Positions 52,492 to 60,620 of a stretch of 64,000 bases of DNA are shown in pieces (positions within the stretch are counted from its first letter, which is position 1; every line of letters begins with the position of its first letter). Made by a program: the position numbers and the translations under genes. This DNA comes from HGM13862 sp031553915. Its GTDB lineage: Bacteria > Bacillota > Dehalobacteriia > UBA4068. The stretch spans positions 62,001-126,000 of the forward strand of contig JAVBKT010000004.1 in NCBI GenBank assembly GCA_031553915.1, written 5' to 3'. The notes under the pieces are model-generated. The model was not told the origin of the DNA. It was given only the letters and a program-made list of their open reading frames with translations, and did not search any database.

Positions 52492-54355
52492 TTATTCCTT
52501 TGCGATTTTGATTGTGGCAGCTATCACCATAATAATCTTTATTGTATTTATGTCGCGGCAACAAACACGGCTGATTCATAAAATATATTTTGGTATAGCC
52601 GGTGTTTTGGGTATTTGGATTTTTGGCGTCATCGCTATAAAACTCACTGATGAGAGTAATACGTTTATGCTGTGGTTTTGGGATGCCGTAACCAATATTG
52701 GCAGCGCCTTTGCTCCCTTTTTAGCGCTATTTTTGGCGTTTGCTTTTTCCCGGGGTTGGGAAAGAATACCCAAAAAGTATTTGGCCCTGTTTCTGCTTCC
52801 TTTAGGTTCGGTGATACTGGTATGGACCAACCCCTTTCACCATCTCTTTTACCGGCAGTTTTCTATCCATATAACTGATATCGAATTTGGCCCCTTGATG
52901 TTTGTCAATGGTTTGATGATTTTTGGCTGTCTGGGTATCTCCATTTTTATTATGATTAGGTTTGCGCTGAGGTCAAAAAACGCTTTATATATCAAGCAGG
53001 CACTATTGTTTTCTGTTGGTAATATGTTCCCCATTATCGTTAATCTTTTGGCTACAACAGGGATACTCAATCTTTCGATTGCCGCCACGCCGATCTCTTT
53101 TGTGGGTACATTCATCTGCCATGGCTTAGCCATCTATCATCTGCATTTTCTTGATATCAAGCCAATTGCGATGAATCAGGTGCTCAACCAGATTTCCGAC
53201 TGCTATCTTATTACCGCTGTGGACGGTTTGATTATCGGCTATAATGAGCCGTTTACCACTACGATTGGTAAACAACATGGCATTGAGATAAATAAGAAAC
53301 TTAGCGACTGTCTCAAGGATGAGGATGTTGAATATAAAACCGGGATATATAATCTTTTAACATCAATCGAATCCTGTCGGACTACCTGTTCAACGATCAA
53401 TTATGAGCAGGCGATCAGCTATCAGGAAGAAGGAGAATGGCAAAAGCTTTATTATATTGTTGAGGTTAACCCTTTGATAGTCGAGGGGGCAATTTCCGGT
53501 TTTGTGGCTATTTTCAAAGATGTCAGCCGCCTGAGAGAAAGTATGCAAAAGTTGCAGGATTCGCAATTACGCCTGGTTGAAAATGAACGGCTGGCTTCAC
53601 TTGGACAAATGGTTGGTGGTTTAGCGCATAACCTGAAAACACCAATCATGAGTATTGCCGGCAACTGTGCGGCTCTGAACAATTTGGTAGAGGAATGCGC
53701 TCTTTCGATCAATGACGAAGAGGTGACTGAGGAAGATTATACTGAGATATACGGTGATATGCGGGGATGGCTGCAGAAAATCCGTGATGCATGTTCGTAT
53801 ATGTCAGACATTATTACAGCGGTCAAAGGCCAGGCTGGCGGTATGGATAAATCTGATATGGCAGACTTCAGCATTGAAGATTTGATGAAGCGCGTATCAT
53901 TGCTTTTGCGGCATGAGCTGCTGAGCGGACACTGCAAATTATTGACAGAGGTTAATATTCCCAGCGCAGGCGATACGGATGTTCTTTTGCATGGCGATAT
54001 TAACAGTTTGGTTCAGGTTATTAATAATCTCATCTCCAACGCTATTTATGCCCAGGTTGATGATGGGCGCCATGATATTTTAGTTAGCGTTGATATTGAT
54101 AAAGATCATCTCAAGCTGAGTGTTATTGACTGGGGGACAGGTATTAATGAAGAGGTAAAAGAAAAGCTGTTCCGGCAGATGATTACCAGCAAGGGTAATC
54201 AGGGCACAGGCTTAGGGATATATATTTCCGCCTCAGTAATCAAAGGTAAATTTGGCGGAACAATGGCAGTTGAAGACAACCCTGAGGGGGGCAGCGTTTT
54301 TATTATCAAAATTCCTATGGAAAATGTTACTATATTGCAAAATTATGGTATTTAG
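52472..54355 (+). CDS. 7TM-sensor histidine kinase
   Basis: This 627-aa membrane kinase has seven hydrophobic helices in residues ~8-230, matching the N-terminal 7TM sensor type (WTNPFHHLFYRQF is characteristic). A PAS-like domain (~235-355) follows, then the phosphoacceptor region with H386 in GLAHNLKTPIMS. The ATPase domain has the N box (INNLISNAIYAQ), G1 (DWGTGINEE) and G2 (GNQGTGLGIYIS). It starts at GTG 52472 and overlaps the NRPS end by 20 bases with a purine-rich site inside the NRPS gene, so its translation is coupled to the synthetase. The response regulator follows after 59 bases. The signal sensed is unknown; a lipophilic or small-molecule ligand would suit the 7TM domain, possibly the operon's own product (inference). 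Confidence 0.93.
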   Translation: MAEIISNYSFAILIVAAITIIIFIVFMSRQQTRLIHKIYFGIAGVLGIWIFGVIAIKLTDESNTFMLWFWDAVTNIGSAFAPFLALFLAFAFSRGWERIPKKYLALFLLPLGSVILVWTNPFHHLFYRQFSIHITDIEFGPLMFVNGLMIFGCLGISIFIMIRFALRSKNALYIKQALLFSVGNMFPIIVNLLATTGILNLSIAATPISFVGTFICHGLAIYHLHFLDIKPIAMNQVLNQISDCYLITAVDGLIIGYNEPFTTTIGKQHGIEINKKLSDCLKDEDVEYKTGIYNLLTSIESCRTTCSTINYEQAISYQEEGEWQKLYYIVEVNPLIVEGAISGFVAIFKDVSRLRESMQKLQDSQLRLVENERLASLGQMVGGLAHNLKTPIMSIAGNCAALNNLVEECALSINDEEVTEEDYTEIYGDMRGWLQKIRDACSYMSDIITAVKGQAGGMDKSDMADFSIEDLMKRVSLLLRHELLSGHCKLLTEVNIPSAGDTDVLLHGDINSLVQVINNLISNAIYAQVDDGRHDILVSVDIDKDHLKLSVIDWGTGINEEVKEKLFRQMITSKGNQGTGLGIYISASVIKGKFGGTMAVEDNPEGGSVFIIKIPMENVTILQNYGI

Positions 54356-54414
54356 AATATTGCTTTTTTGAAGATGTATGTTTGAGGATGTATGCTTTAT
54401 GAAAGGGAAAGAAT

Positions 54415-55950
54415 ATGAGAAAAAATAAGATTGAGGGTCAAAAAAAGTCCTTTTCCATTTTGACCGTTGATGATGACGAGGTTATGACCATAACCCTGCA
54501 ATCATATTTTCAGTCATCCGGGTTTCAGGTGGATACAGAAAATGACCCTTTGCGGGCCATTGAAAGAGTAAAAGAGCAGAATTATGACATTATGCTGCTG
54601 GACTTTTTGATGCGCCCGGTTTGTGGTGATGAGGTGGTATCAAAAATCAGAGAGTTTAATAAAGATCTCTATATTATTCTTCTCACCGGACATAAAAGCA
54701 TGGCTCCGCCGATAAAAACAATTCGCGAGCTGGATATTCAAGGCTATTATGAGAAAAGTGACCGCTTTGATCAGCTGGAACTTCTGGTTGAATCATGCGT
54801 CAAATCTATTAGGCAGATGCGCACCATCAAAAAATACCGTGATGGGCTGAAGCAGATGTTAGACAGCATCCCGGAGCTATATAAATATAATTCTGTGGAT
54901 AATATTGCTACGGCTGTTTTGGATAATACCTTGAGTATTCTTGATTGCGGCAGCGGTTGTATTTATATTGAACCAAAAATTTTGCTGGATCAGGAACAGA
55001 CTGCTGTTGCCGATGAAGAATCGACGCAAGAGGTTTTTGTCGGCAGGGGTGATTATGTCAGCCAGGGCGATCAATGCAAAGCCCGCCTGGCTGCCATGAC
55101 TGAGTCTAGAGATAGTAGCCTGAACGTTGACGCTGATTTTTCAGGAACCTCTTTGCTGGTAGATGATAAAAACAAGCCCTTCGGCCTGATTACCGCAGAC
55201 ATAGACCGGGATGCCTGGGATGGCATCTCCCAGCTGTTTGAGGTTTATGCCAACCAGGCAGCCTCTGCTATTGGCAATGTCATGCTGCAATCTCTGATAA
55301 CCAGAAAAAACAGCGAATTGGCAGAAGCCTATTCCAGCCTGCATGGTAATTATATGGAGATGATCGAAGCCATGCGTTTGCTGGTTGATACCAAGGATAT
55401 TTATACCAGAGGACATTCTGACCGGGTTGCTTATTACGCTACCTTGATTGCTGAAGCCATGGGCAAAGACAGCAAATATTTGGAGCGGGTAAAGGTTGCC
55501 GGGCTTTTCCACGATATTGGCAAAATTGGTACCTCTGATATGATTCTTGGTAAAAGTAGTTCTCTGACTGATGAAGAATATGATATTATTAAAAAGCACC
55601 CTACTGCCGGAGCGCAGATTTTATCTTCACTTTCGGCTTTTATCGATATTGCCTTTATTGTTGAATGCCATCACGAAAGAATAGATGGCAGAGGATATCC
55701 GCATGGGTTGCTAGGTGAGGCTATACCGGAAGAAGCACGCATCCTTTGTGTTGCGGATTCTTTTGACGCGATGACCTCTGACCGCCAATACCGCAAAGCC
55801 AAGCCTTTGGCCGAGGCTGTCAGCGAGCTGGAAAAGGGCAGGGGCACGCAATTTGATGCCGCTGTGGTGGATGCCTTTTTATCGGTACTGGGCGATTATG
55901 ACCACATAAAGCAGCAGATTACCTGGACCTATGGGGAAATCGGAGCGTAG
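54415..55950 (+). CDS. Response regulator with HD-GYP output domain
   Basis: This 511-aa protein has an N-terminal receiver (~12-130) with the acidic pair VDDDE and phosphoacceptor D63 in LLDFLMRP. The middle region (~135-300) looks like a degenerate GAF-type domain. The C-terminal HD-GYP domain (~315-505) has HDIGK (H366, D367), CHHERIDGRGYP (GYP at 427-429) and VADSFDAMTSDRQYRKA. HD-GYP enzymes hydrolyse cyclic di-GMP or related cyclic dinucleotides, and the key metal ligands are present. No GGDEF cyclase is in the window. ATG 54415 follows gaaaggga. With the preceding kinase it forms a complete two-component pair inside the biosynthetic operon, so the output is probably second-messenger turnover, not direct transcription control. 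Confidence 0.93.
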   Translation: MRKNKIEGQKKSFSILTVDDDEVMTITLQSYFQSSGFQVDTENDPLRAIERVKEQNYDIMLLDFLMRPVCGDEVVSKIREFNKDLYIILLTGHKSMAPPIKTIRELDIQGYYEKSDRFDQLELLVESCVKSIRQMRTIKKYRDGLKQMLDSIPELYKYNSVDNIATAVLDNTLSILDCGSGCIYIEPKILLDQEQTAVADEESTQEVFVGRGDYVSQGDQCKARLAAMTESRDSSLNVDADFSGTSLLVDDKNKPFGLITADIDRDAWDGISQLFEVYANQAASAIGNVMLQSLITRKNSELAEAYSSLHGNYMEMIEAMRLLVDTKDIYTRGHSDRVAYYATLIAEAMGKDSKYLERVKVAGLFHDIGKIGTSDMILGKSSSLTDEEYDIIKKHPTAGAQILSSLSAFIDIAFIVECHHERIDGRGYPHGLLGEAIPEEARILCVADSFDAMTSDRQYRKAKPLAEAVSELEKGRGTQFDAAVVDAFLSVLGDYDHIKQQITWTYGEIGA

Positions 55951-55957
55951 ATAGTCT

Positions 55958-57661
55958 ATGGAAAACAAAACACCGTATCAATTAAATGAGGCTACATATT
56001 ACCAAACTTTTGCGCAAATGCTTGATGATATTGAAAACAAATATCAGGATGCTCCTGCTATAAGCATTTATAACAGAAGAGGTGAATGTATCGAGCGCAG
56101 CTTTCACCAGTTTGCTGCAGATGTCCGGGAGCTGGCCGGCGCCATCGCCAGCAAGGGCTATCGTGGCGCGCATATCGGTATTATTGGTGAAAACAGCTAT
56201 CATTGGATAGTAGCCTATTTTGCGGCAGTGGTTTCCGGCAATGTTGCGGTTTGTGTTGATATTGAGCAAAGCAGGGACATGTTATGGGATATGCTGCATG
56301 ACTCAGATATTACCATGGCGATCAGCTCTGTTGGTATGGTTCCGGTGATCAGCGAGATCATTCAGGAGATTAACCACCAGGAGCAGCGGGGAATCATGCT
56401 GCTGTTAAGCGATAGCGATCAGAATGACTATCTGAATGAGAGCGATATTCAATGCCCCTATCAAACAGTTAATGATTTTGTGCAAAATGCGGTTAATGCT
56501 GCCAGCGCCTTAAAAGAGGCGGAGCAGAGGACTACACCTGAGCATCCGGCGGTGATAGTTTTTACTTCCGGCACAACCAGTAAACCCAAGGCAGTAATGC
56601 TTTCACACCAGGCTTTGCTGATCAATGCCGCTGATGCGGTGGCGATGGTTGAAACAGGGAAAAGTATTTTTGGCGGTTTGCCGCTATGCCACGCTTACGG
56701 CATGGTTGACACGGTTTTGGTTGCTTTGTTAAGCGGCACCAATGTCTGCGTTAATGGCAATCTCAAGACGATGATGCGGGATATGACCTTATTTAAGCCG
56801 GAAATTATGATTGCGGTTCCTTTGATCGCCGAAAGCCTCTATAAAATGATTTGGGGTAAAATTGAGGAACAAAAAAAAGAGACAAGAATACGTTTTTTGG
56901 CCAAAATGGGCTGCATGTTTGGCAACACCACCTTGTTTCTGCAGGGAATCATCCAAAAACAATTCCGTAATACAGCGATGGAAAACCTGACCACGATTAT
57001 TTGCGGAGGAGCCTATTTGGCCGCTAATGTAGCTGAGGATTTAGGCTCACTGGGTATTTTGGTACTGCAAGGATATGGTATCAGCGAATGCTCGCCGCTG
57101 GTTTCTGTCAACCGCAACACCAGTTATGAATATAATTCCGTGGGCTATGTGGTGCCGAGTATGGATGTGCGGATTAAGGATGAAGAAATCCAGGTCAAAG
57201 GCAAATCTGTGATGATGGGTTATTATAATGATCCCAGCGGCACAGCGGAAACCATGGATGGCGAATGGTTCAAAACAGGAGATATTGGCTATATTGATAA
57301 AAAGGGGCATCTTTATATCACCGGCCGGATAAAGAATTTGATTGTGATGAAAAACGGCAAAAAAATTGCCCCGGAAGAATATGAAATAGTGTTGCAGGAT
57401 AGCCCGTATGTCAAAGAGGTTGTTGCCTATGGCGCCAATAGCGGTAATTCCGTTGATGACGTCAAGATTGCGGTGATGGTTTATCCTGATTCGGAAAAAA
57501 CTGCGGGTATGAGCAGCTATGAAATTTTGACGCAATTGCAAAATGAGGTGGATATTCTCAATGCTAAGCTGCCGACCTATAAGCAGATTCAGATGATTAA
57601 TATCCGCGATACCGAGTTTTCCAAAACAGCATCAAAAAAGATTAAAAGAAAAACTGTCTAG
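55958..57661 (+). CDS. AMP-dependent acyl ligase (fatty acyl-AMP/CoA ligase type)
   Basis: This 567-aa adenylate-forming enzyme activates a carboxylic acid, probably a fatty acid. The phosphate loop is FTSGTTSKPKAVMLS (from T203), the A5 motif GYGISECSPLVS, the A7/A8 hinge WFKTGDIGYIDKKGHLYITGRIKNLI and the A10 lysine is in SKTASKKIKRK. The overall pattern is long-chain acyl-CoA synthetase-like. Because the next gene is a free carrier protein and the NRPS begins with a condensation domain, loading of an acyl chain onto that carrier is more likely than CoA ligation; this is inference. It starts seven bases after the HD-GYP gene stop. Confidence 0.9.
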   Translation: MENKTPYQLNEATYYQTFAQMLDDIENKYQDAPAISIYNRRGECIERSFHQFAADVRELAGAIASKGYRGAHIGIIGENSYHWIVAYFAAVVSGNVAVCVDIEQSRDMLWDMLHDSDITMAISSVGMVPVISEIIQEINHQEQRGIMLLLSDSDQNDYLNESDIQCPYQTVNDFVQNAVNAASALKEAEQRTTPEHPAVIVFTSGTTSKPKAVMLSHQALLINAADAVAMVETGKSIFGGLPLCHAYGMVDTVLVALLSGTNVCVNGNLKTMMRDMTLFKPEIMIAVPLIAESLYKMIWGKIEEQKKETRIRFLAKMGCMFGNTTLFLQGIIQKQFRNTAMENLTTIICGGAYLAANVAEDLGSLGILVLQGYGISECSPLVSVNRNTSYEYNSVGYVVPSMDVRIKDEEIQVKGKSVMMGYYNDPSGTAETMDGEWFKTGDIGYIDKKGHLYITGRIKNLIVMKNGKKIAPEEYEIVLQDSPYVKEVVAYGANSGNSVDDVKIAVMVYPDSEKTAGMSSYEILTQLQNEVDILNAKLPTYKQIQMINIRDTEFSKTASKKIKRKTV

Positions 57662-57712
57662 AACTGGGCGGAAAGACTAAACTTGGAACTAGAACAAGAA
57701 GGAGGCATCCTT

Positions 57713-57955
57713 ATGTCTGAAGAGGCCTTGCTGAGTACGGTAAAAAAGATTATTACTAAAGTGACTGGTAAAAAGAATATTGGCTACGAAACGGACTTTG
57801 TCAAAGATTTGGAGCTGAATTCTTTTGATATCATGAATATAGTTTGCGCTTTTGAGGACTATTATGACATTAATGTCCCCACCCGTGATGTGTGGAAAAT
57901 GCATCAGGTGCGAGACGTGATTGAGTATATGAAAAAACGGGGAGTTAAAAGCTAG
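57713..57955 (+). CDS. Free-standing acyl carrier protein
   Basis: This 80-aa helical carrier has the phosphopantetheine attachment site in DLELNSFDIMNIV, with S37 in NSF instead of the usual DSL. The rest (FVKDLELNSF, EDYYDINVPTRDVWKMHQVRDVIEYM) fits the four-helix ACP fold. The frame opens ten codons earlier, but ATG 57713 has a perfect aggagg site. It lies between the acyl ligase and the phosphopantetheinyl transferase and overlaps the latter's start by one base. It most likely receives the acyl group and passes it to the first NRPS condensation domain. Confidence 0.92.
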   Translation: MSEEALLSTVKKIITKVTGKKNIGYETDFVKDLELNSFDIMNIVCAFEDYYDINVPTRDVWKMHQVRDVIEYMKKRGVKS

Positions 57956-58539
57956 TGGCCAAGGGATGCATAAAGGTTTATATCTGCCAAACAGCGGGCA
58001 ATGCGGCATCCTCGCAGCTTGTGCGAAGCTTGTCGCGGCATTATTTGCAGGAGCAAAACATGGTTTGTAATGAGGATTTGTCTATGGGCAAAGATACTCA
58101 TGGCAAACCATATTTTTTGCATTTTCCGGAGCTACATTTTTCTATCTCGCATAGCGGCGATTATTGGCTGGCGGCTTTTGCTTTGGCGCCGGTAGGTATT
58201 GATATTCAGCTGCATACAGTTTGCCGCCGGGAGCTGCTCGCTAAACGCTTCTTTCATCTGTGCGAGATCGAATGGCTGGCGAGCAATGACTATCAGGACT
58301 TCTTTTACGTGTGGACAGCTAAAGAGAGCTATGTCAAATATACCGGGCAGGGGATAGATGATAGCTTTAATGATTTTTCTGTAGTGGAAAATAATGCTTT
58401 GGCCAAGCAAATCAAAGGCGCGGAGCTATTGCATCTGGTATTCGAGGAGAAGTATAATATCTGCCTCTGCGGTCAGCAGCTGCAAAATGTGTCCTGGCAA
58501 AGATATGATGCTGAAACGGACTTTTATATGCACCTATAA
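57955..58539 (+). CDS. Sfp-type 4'-phosphopantetheinyl transferase
   Basis: This 194-aa enzyme transfers phosphopantetheine from CoA to carrier-protein serines. The Sfp-family motifs are present: FSISHSGDYWLAAFA, VGIDIQLH (residues ~80-87) with the magnesium-binding acidic residue, and the WTAKESYVKYTGQG motif beginning at W120. It starts at GTG 57955, sharing one base with the ACP stop codon. It should activate both T domains of the NRPS and the free ACP, which makes the operon self-sufficient for carrier activation. No terminator is seen directly after it. Confidence 0.94.
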   Translation: MAKGCIKVYICQTAGNAASSQLVRSLSRHYLQEQNMVCNEDLSMGKDTHGKPYFLHFPELHFSISHSGDYWLAAFALAPVGIDIQLHTVCRRELLAKRFFHLCEIEWLASNDYQDFFYVWTAKESYVKYTGQGIDDSFNDFSVVENNALAKQIKGAELLHLVFEEKYNICLCGQQLQNVSWQRYDAETDFYMHL

Positions 58540-58636
58540 TACAAAAGATTGGTTGAGTAGGTTTATTATCTGTGGTGGAAAGTGAAGGATGAATAAGCGC
58601 AACGAAGCGATATACTCTGGAATGGGGATTTTATCA

Positions 58637-59098
58637 ATGGAGATGAACATCAAGTATGTATTGGGAAACGAAGAGTTATTGGATAGCGTTAAAGCCTTGT
58701 GGGAAGAGTTAAATCAATTGCACCTTGAAAAATCGCCTTATTTCAAGAGTTTTTATGCAAACAATACTTTCGAGGCCAGAAAAGCAACATTGCTTTCAAC
58801 TTCCCCAAAAGGCCAAATATGTGTAATTTTAGCCTATGATCAAGATGCGGTTATTGGCTATTGTATTGTAAGTGTAGCCGATGAAACTGGCGAAATTGAT
58901 TCCATTTTTGTTTGTGATCCTTATCGCAACAAAGGTATTGCAAGTACTCTAATGGAAAAAGCATTAACTTGGCTCAAGCAGAGCGGCCCAAAGACAATGG
59001 TTATTAAAGTAAGTGTAGGCAATGAAGAGGTTTTTGCGTTTTATGCTAAATATGGATTTTATCCCCGTTTGACAGAGCTGCAAATAATCTCTGAATAG
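58637..59098 (+). CDS. GNAT-family N-acetyltransferase
   Basis: This protein of about 153 aa has the GNAT acetyl-CoA site DSIFVCDPYRNKGIASTLMEKAL (R/Q-x-x-G-x-A pattern NKGIAS) and the closing VFAFYAKYGFYPR strand-helix. The substrate is not predictable. Three starts compete: 58589 (no usable ribosome site), 58622 and 58637; the last has gggga eight bases upstream and gives the normal family length. Base use appears more AT-rich than in its neighbours, which hints at transfer. It may be read through from the NRPS operon (97 bases after the transferase gene) but could be independent. Confidence 0.85.
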   Translation: MEMNIKYVLGNEELLDSVKALWEELNQLHLEKSPYFKSFYANNTFEARKATLLSTSPKGQICVILAYDQDAVIGYCIVSVADETGEIDSIFVCDPYRNKGIASTLMEKALTWLKQSGPKTMVIKVSVGNEEVFAFYAKYGFYPRLTELQIISE

Positions 59099-59115
59099 AA
59101 ATCGGGCACATCAAA

Positions 59116-59303
59116 AAATCCTTGGCTTAGCCAAGGATTTAGTCTGCAGATAAAAGAAAAGCGGGTTGAGAAACGAGCGAGACAAGGCGGCTGCCATAAG
59201 CGGCGACGCAGGCGTATAAAAGATACGTCGAGGAGGCGCTTATGGTAACAACGCAGTATCGAGAAGTTTATCAACCCGCGGCATCCTTGGCTTAGCCAAG
59301 GAT
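59116..59303. repeat. Hairpin element bounded by identical palindromes
   Basis: Two copies of the palindrome atccttggcttagccaaggat (59118-59138 and 59283-59303) frame a 144-base interior. That interior is itself an imperfect ~43-base inverted repeat (gcgggttgagaaac ... ccataagcg at 59161-59201, with cgcttatgg ... gtttatcaacccgc at 59238-59278) around a tip hairpin cgtat/atacg (59213-59227). It carries no gene. The right palindrome overlaps the 3' end of the minus-strand aminotransferase gene; the left one lies 18 bases after the GNAT stop. Confidence 0.8.
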
Positions 59304-59307
59304 TTTT
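59283..59307 (+). terminator. Palindrome with T tract at the right end of the element
   Basis: Stem atccttgg/ccaaggat is followed by TTTTT on the plus strand, so it can end GNAT-direction transcription. On the minus strand it spans the stop codon of the aminotransferase gene (TAA at 59292-59294). Confidence 0.6.
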
Positions 59308-60443
59308 ATTACTGCATCCGCCGCATAGAGCATCTCTTTTTCGGTATTATATATTCCGGGAGAAAAGCGTACTGTTCCCTGCGGATAGGTAGCAAAGCTT
59401 TTATGCGCGCGCGGGGCGCAATGCAAACCGCAGCGCACCATAATCCCGTATTCATCTTCCAGTCTAAAGGCAATCTCGCCATTATCCGCATCGCCGAAAT
59501 CCAAAGAAACGACAGCCACTTTTTGCGGGCAATGCTCCGCAACAATGCGGATTTTTTTATGTCCGCGCAGCTGGTCGATAAAGCAATCAGCCAGCTTCAT
59601 CTCATAGGCGTGGAGTTCAGTGAGGCCCTTGTCCTGCAAAAAATCCATACCAGCAGCCAAGCCTGCCATACCCGGCAGATTCATTGTTCCGGCCTCAAAG
59701 CGGTCGGGCAATAGAGCAGGCATTGTTTCTAAATGCGAAAAGCTGCCGGTGCCGCCGGCAATCAGGGGGGTGGTTTGCTCAGCCATCTCCTCACTGATAA
59801 TGAAACCGCCTAAGCCCTGCGGACCCAGCAAGCCTTTATGCCCGGTAAAAGCCAGGGCGTCAATATGCATGGCCTGCATATCAAGGGGAAGAATGCCTGC
59901 GCTCTGCGCCGTATCAACGATAAATTTCAGCTGATGCTGGCAGCAGATTTGCCCCAGGCGTTCAATATCTATCACCGTGCCGCTGACATTACTGGCATGG
60001 GTCGCGGCGATAGCACGGGTTTTATTATTAATCAGCGCTTCGATAGTTGCGGTATCCGGCAGTCCGTTTTCATCGCAGGGGATTGTATCAAAAGAAATTC
60101 CCCGTTCAGAGAGCTGCACCAGTGGCCGCATCATCGCATTGTGTTCCAGCGAGGTAACCAGAATATGATCGCCGGGCTTCAGCCAACCCTTCAAAATGAA
60201 ATTGAGCGAGGCGGTAATATTGGCAGTGAAGATCAGATTGCGCGGATCCGGACCAACAAAAAACTGGCATAGGCGCTCACGCAAGCTAAGCACGGCTTCA
60301 GCTGCTGAGTAAGCTTTGGTATAGCCGCCGCGCTTGATATTGATGCCAACATCGCTAATATAGCGGGCCACTGCCTGAGCCACCTCGGGTGGTTTGGGAT
60401 AGGTGGTAGCCGCATTATCAAGATAAATTGTTTTTTTTGACAT
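59292..60443 (-). CDS. Class V aminotransferase, cysteine desulfurase-like (selenium-linked)
   Basis: This 383-aa PLP enzyme belongs to the cysteine desulfurase/selenocysteine lyase group. The N-terminus IYLDNAATTYPKPPEV, the PLP-aspartate segment FIVDTAQSAG, the Schiff-base lysine in AFTGHKGLLGPQGLGG and the active cysteine in VRCGLHCAPRAHKS (R-x-G-x-H-C-A-P) are all present. The short HCAPxxHK pattern fits the subfamily often encoded beside YedE, TusA-like and DUF3343 proteins in selenium-using anaerobes. ATG 60443 has no clear ribosome site. It is divergent from yedE, with 177 bases between. The last codons overlap the palindrome of the hairpin element. Confidence 0.9.
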   Translation of the reverse strand: MSKKTIYLDNAATTYPKPPEVAQAVARYISDVGINIKRGGYTKAYSAAEAVLSLRERLCQFFVGPDPRNLIFTANITASLNFILKGWLKPGDHILVTSLEHNAMMRPLVQLSERGISFDTIPCDENGLPDTATIEALINNKTRAIAATHASNVSGTVIDIERLGQICCQHQLKFIVDTAQSAGILPLDMQAMHIDALAFTGHKGLLGPQGLGGFIISEEMAEQTTPLIAGGTGSFSHLETMPALLPDRFEAGTMNLPGMAGLAAGMDFLQDKGLTELHAYEMKLADCFIDQLRGHKKIRIVAEHCPQKVAVVSLDFGDADNGEIAFRLEDEYGIMVRCGLHCAPRAHKSFATYPQGTVRFSPGIYNTEKEMLYAADAVIKILG

Positions 60444-60548
60444 AAATTGATTTTATCACAATCATTAAGATAAAAAAAGCCCAATTATCCCGAAAACCAA
60501 TCTATAGAAATTATCTATAAATGCCCATTATTTAGCTGCAAAAACAAT

Positions 60549-60577
60549 TTCACATTAATTTCAGGAGCATTTATACT
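60549..60577 (+). promoter_or_regulatory. Promoter for yedE-tusA-DUF3343
   Basis: TTCACA (60549-60554) and TATACT (60572-60577), each one base off consensus, have a 17-base spacer. The gap also holds an imperfect repeat tctata ... tctata around 60501-60519. Confidence 0.6.
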
Positions 60578-60620
60578 TATCTATGGGTTCTTAATATTCT
60601 TTTATTGAGGAGATAAAAAT

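Noticed and set aside
59059..59274. 71-codon minus-strand frame in the hairpin element
   Set aside because: It is made of inverted-repeat DNA, has no ribosome site, and resembles no protein.
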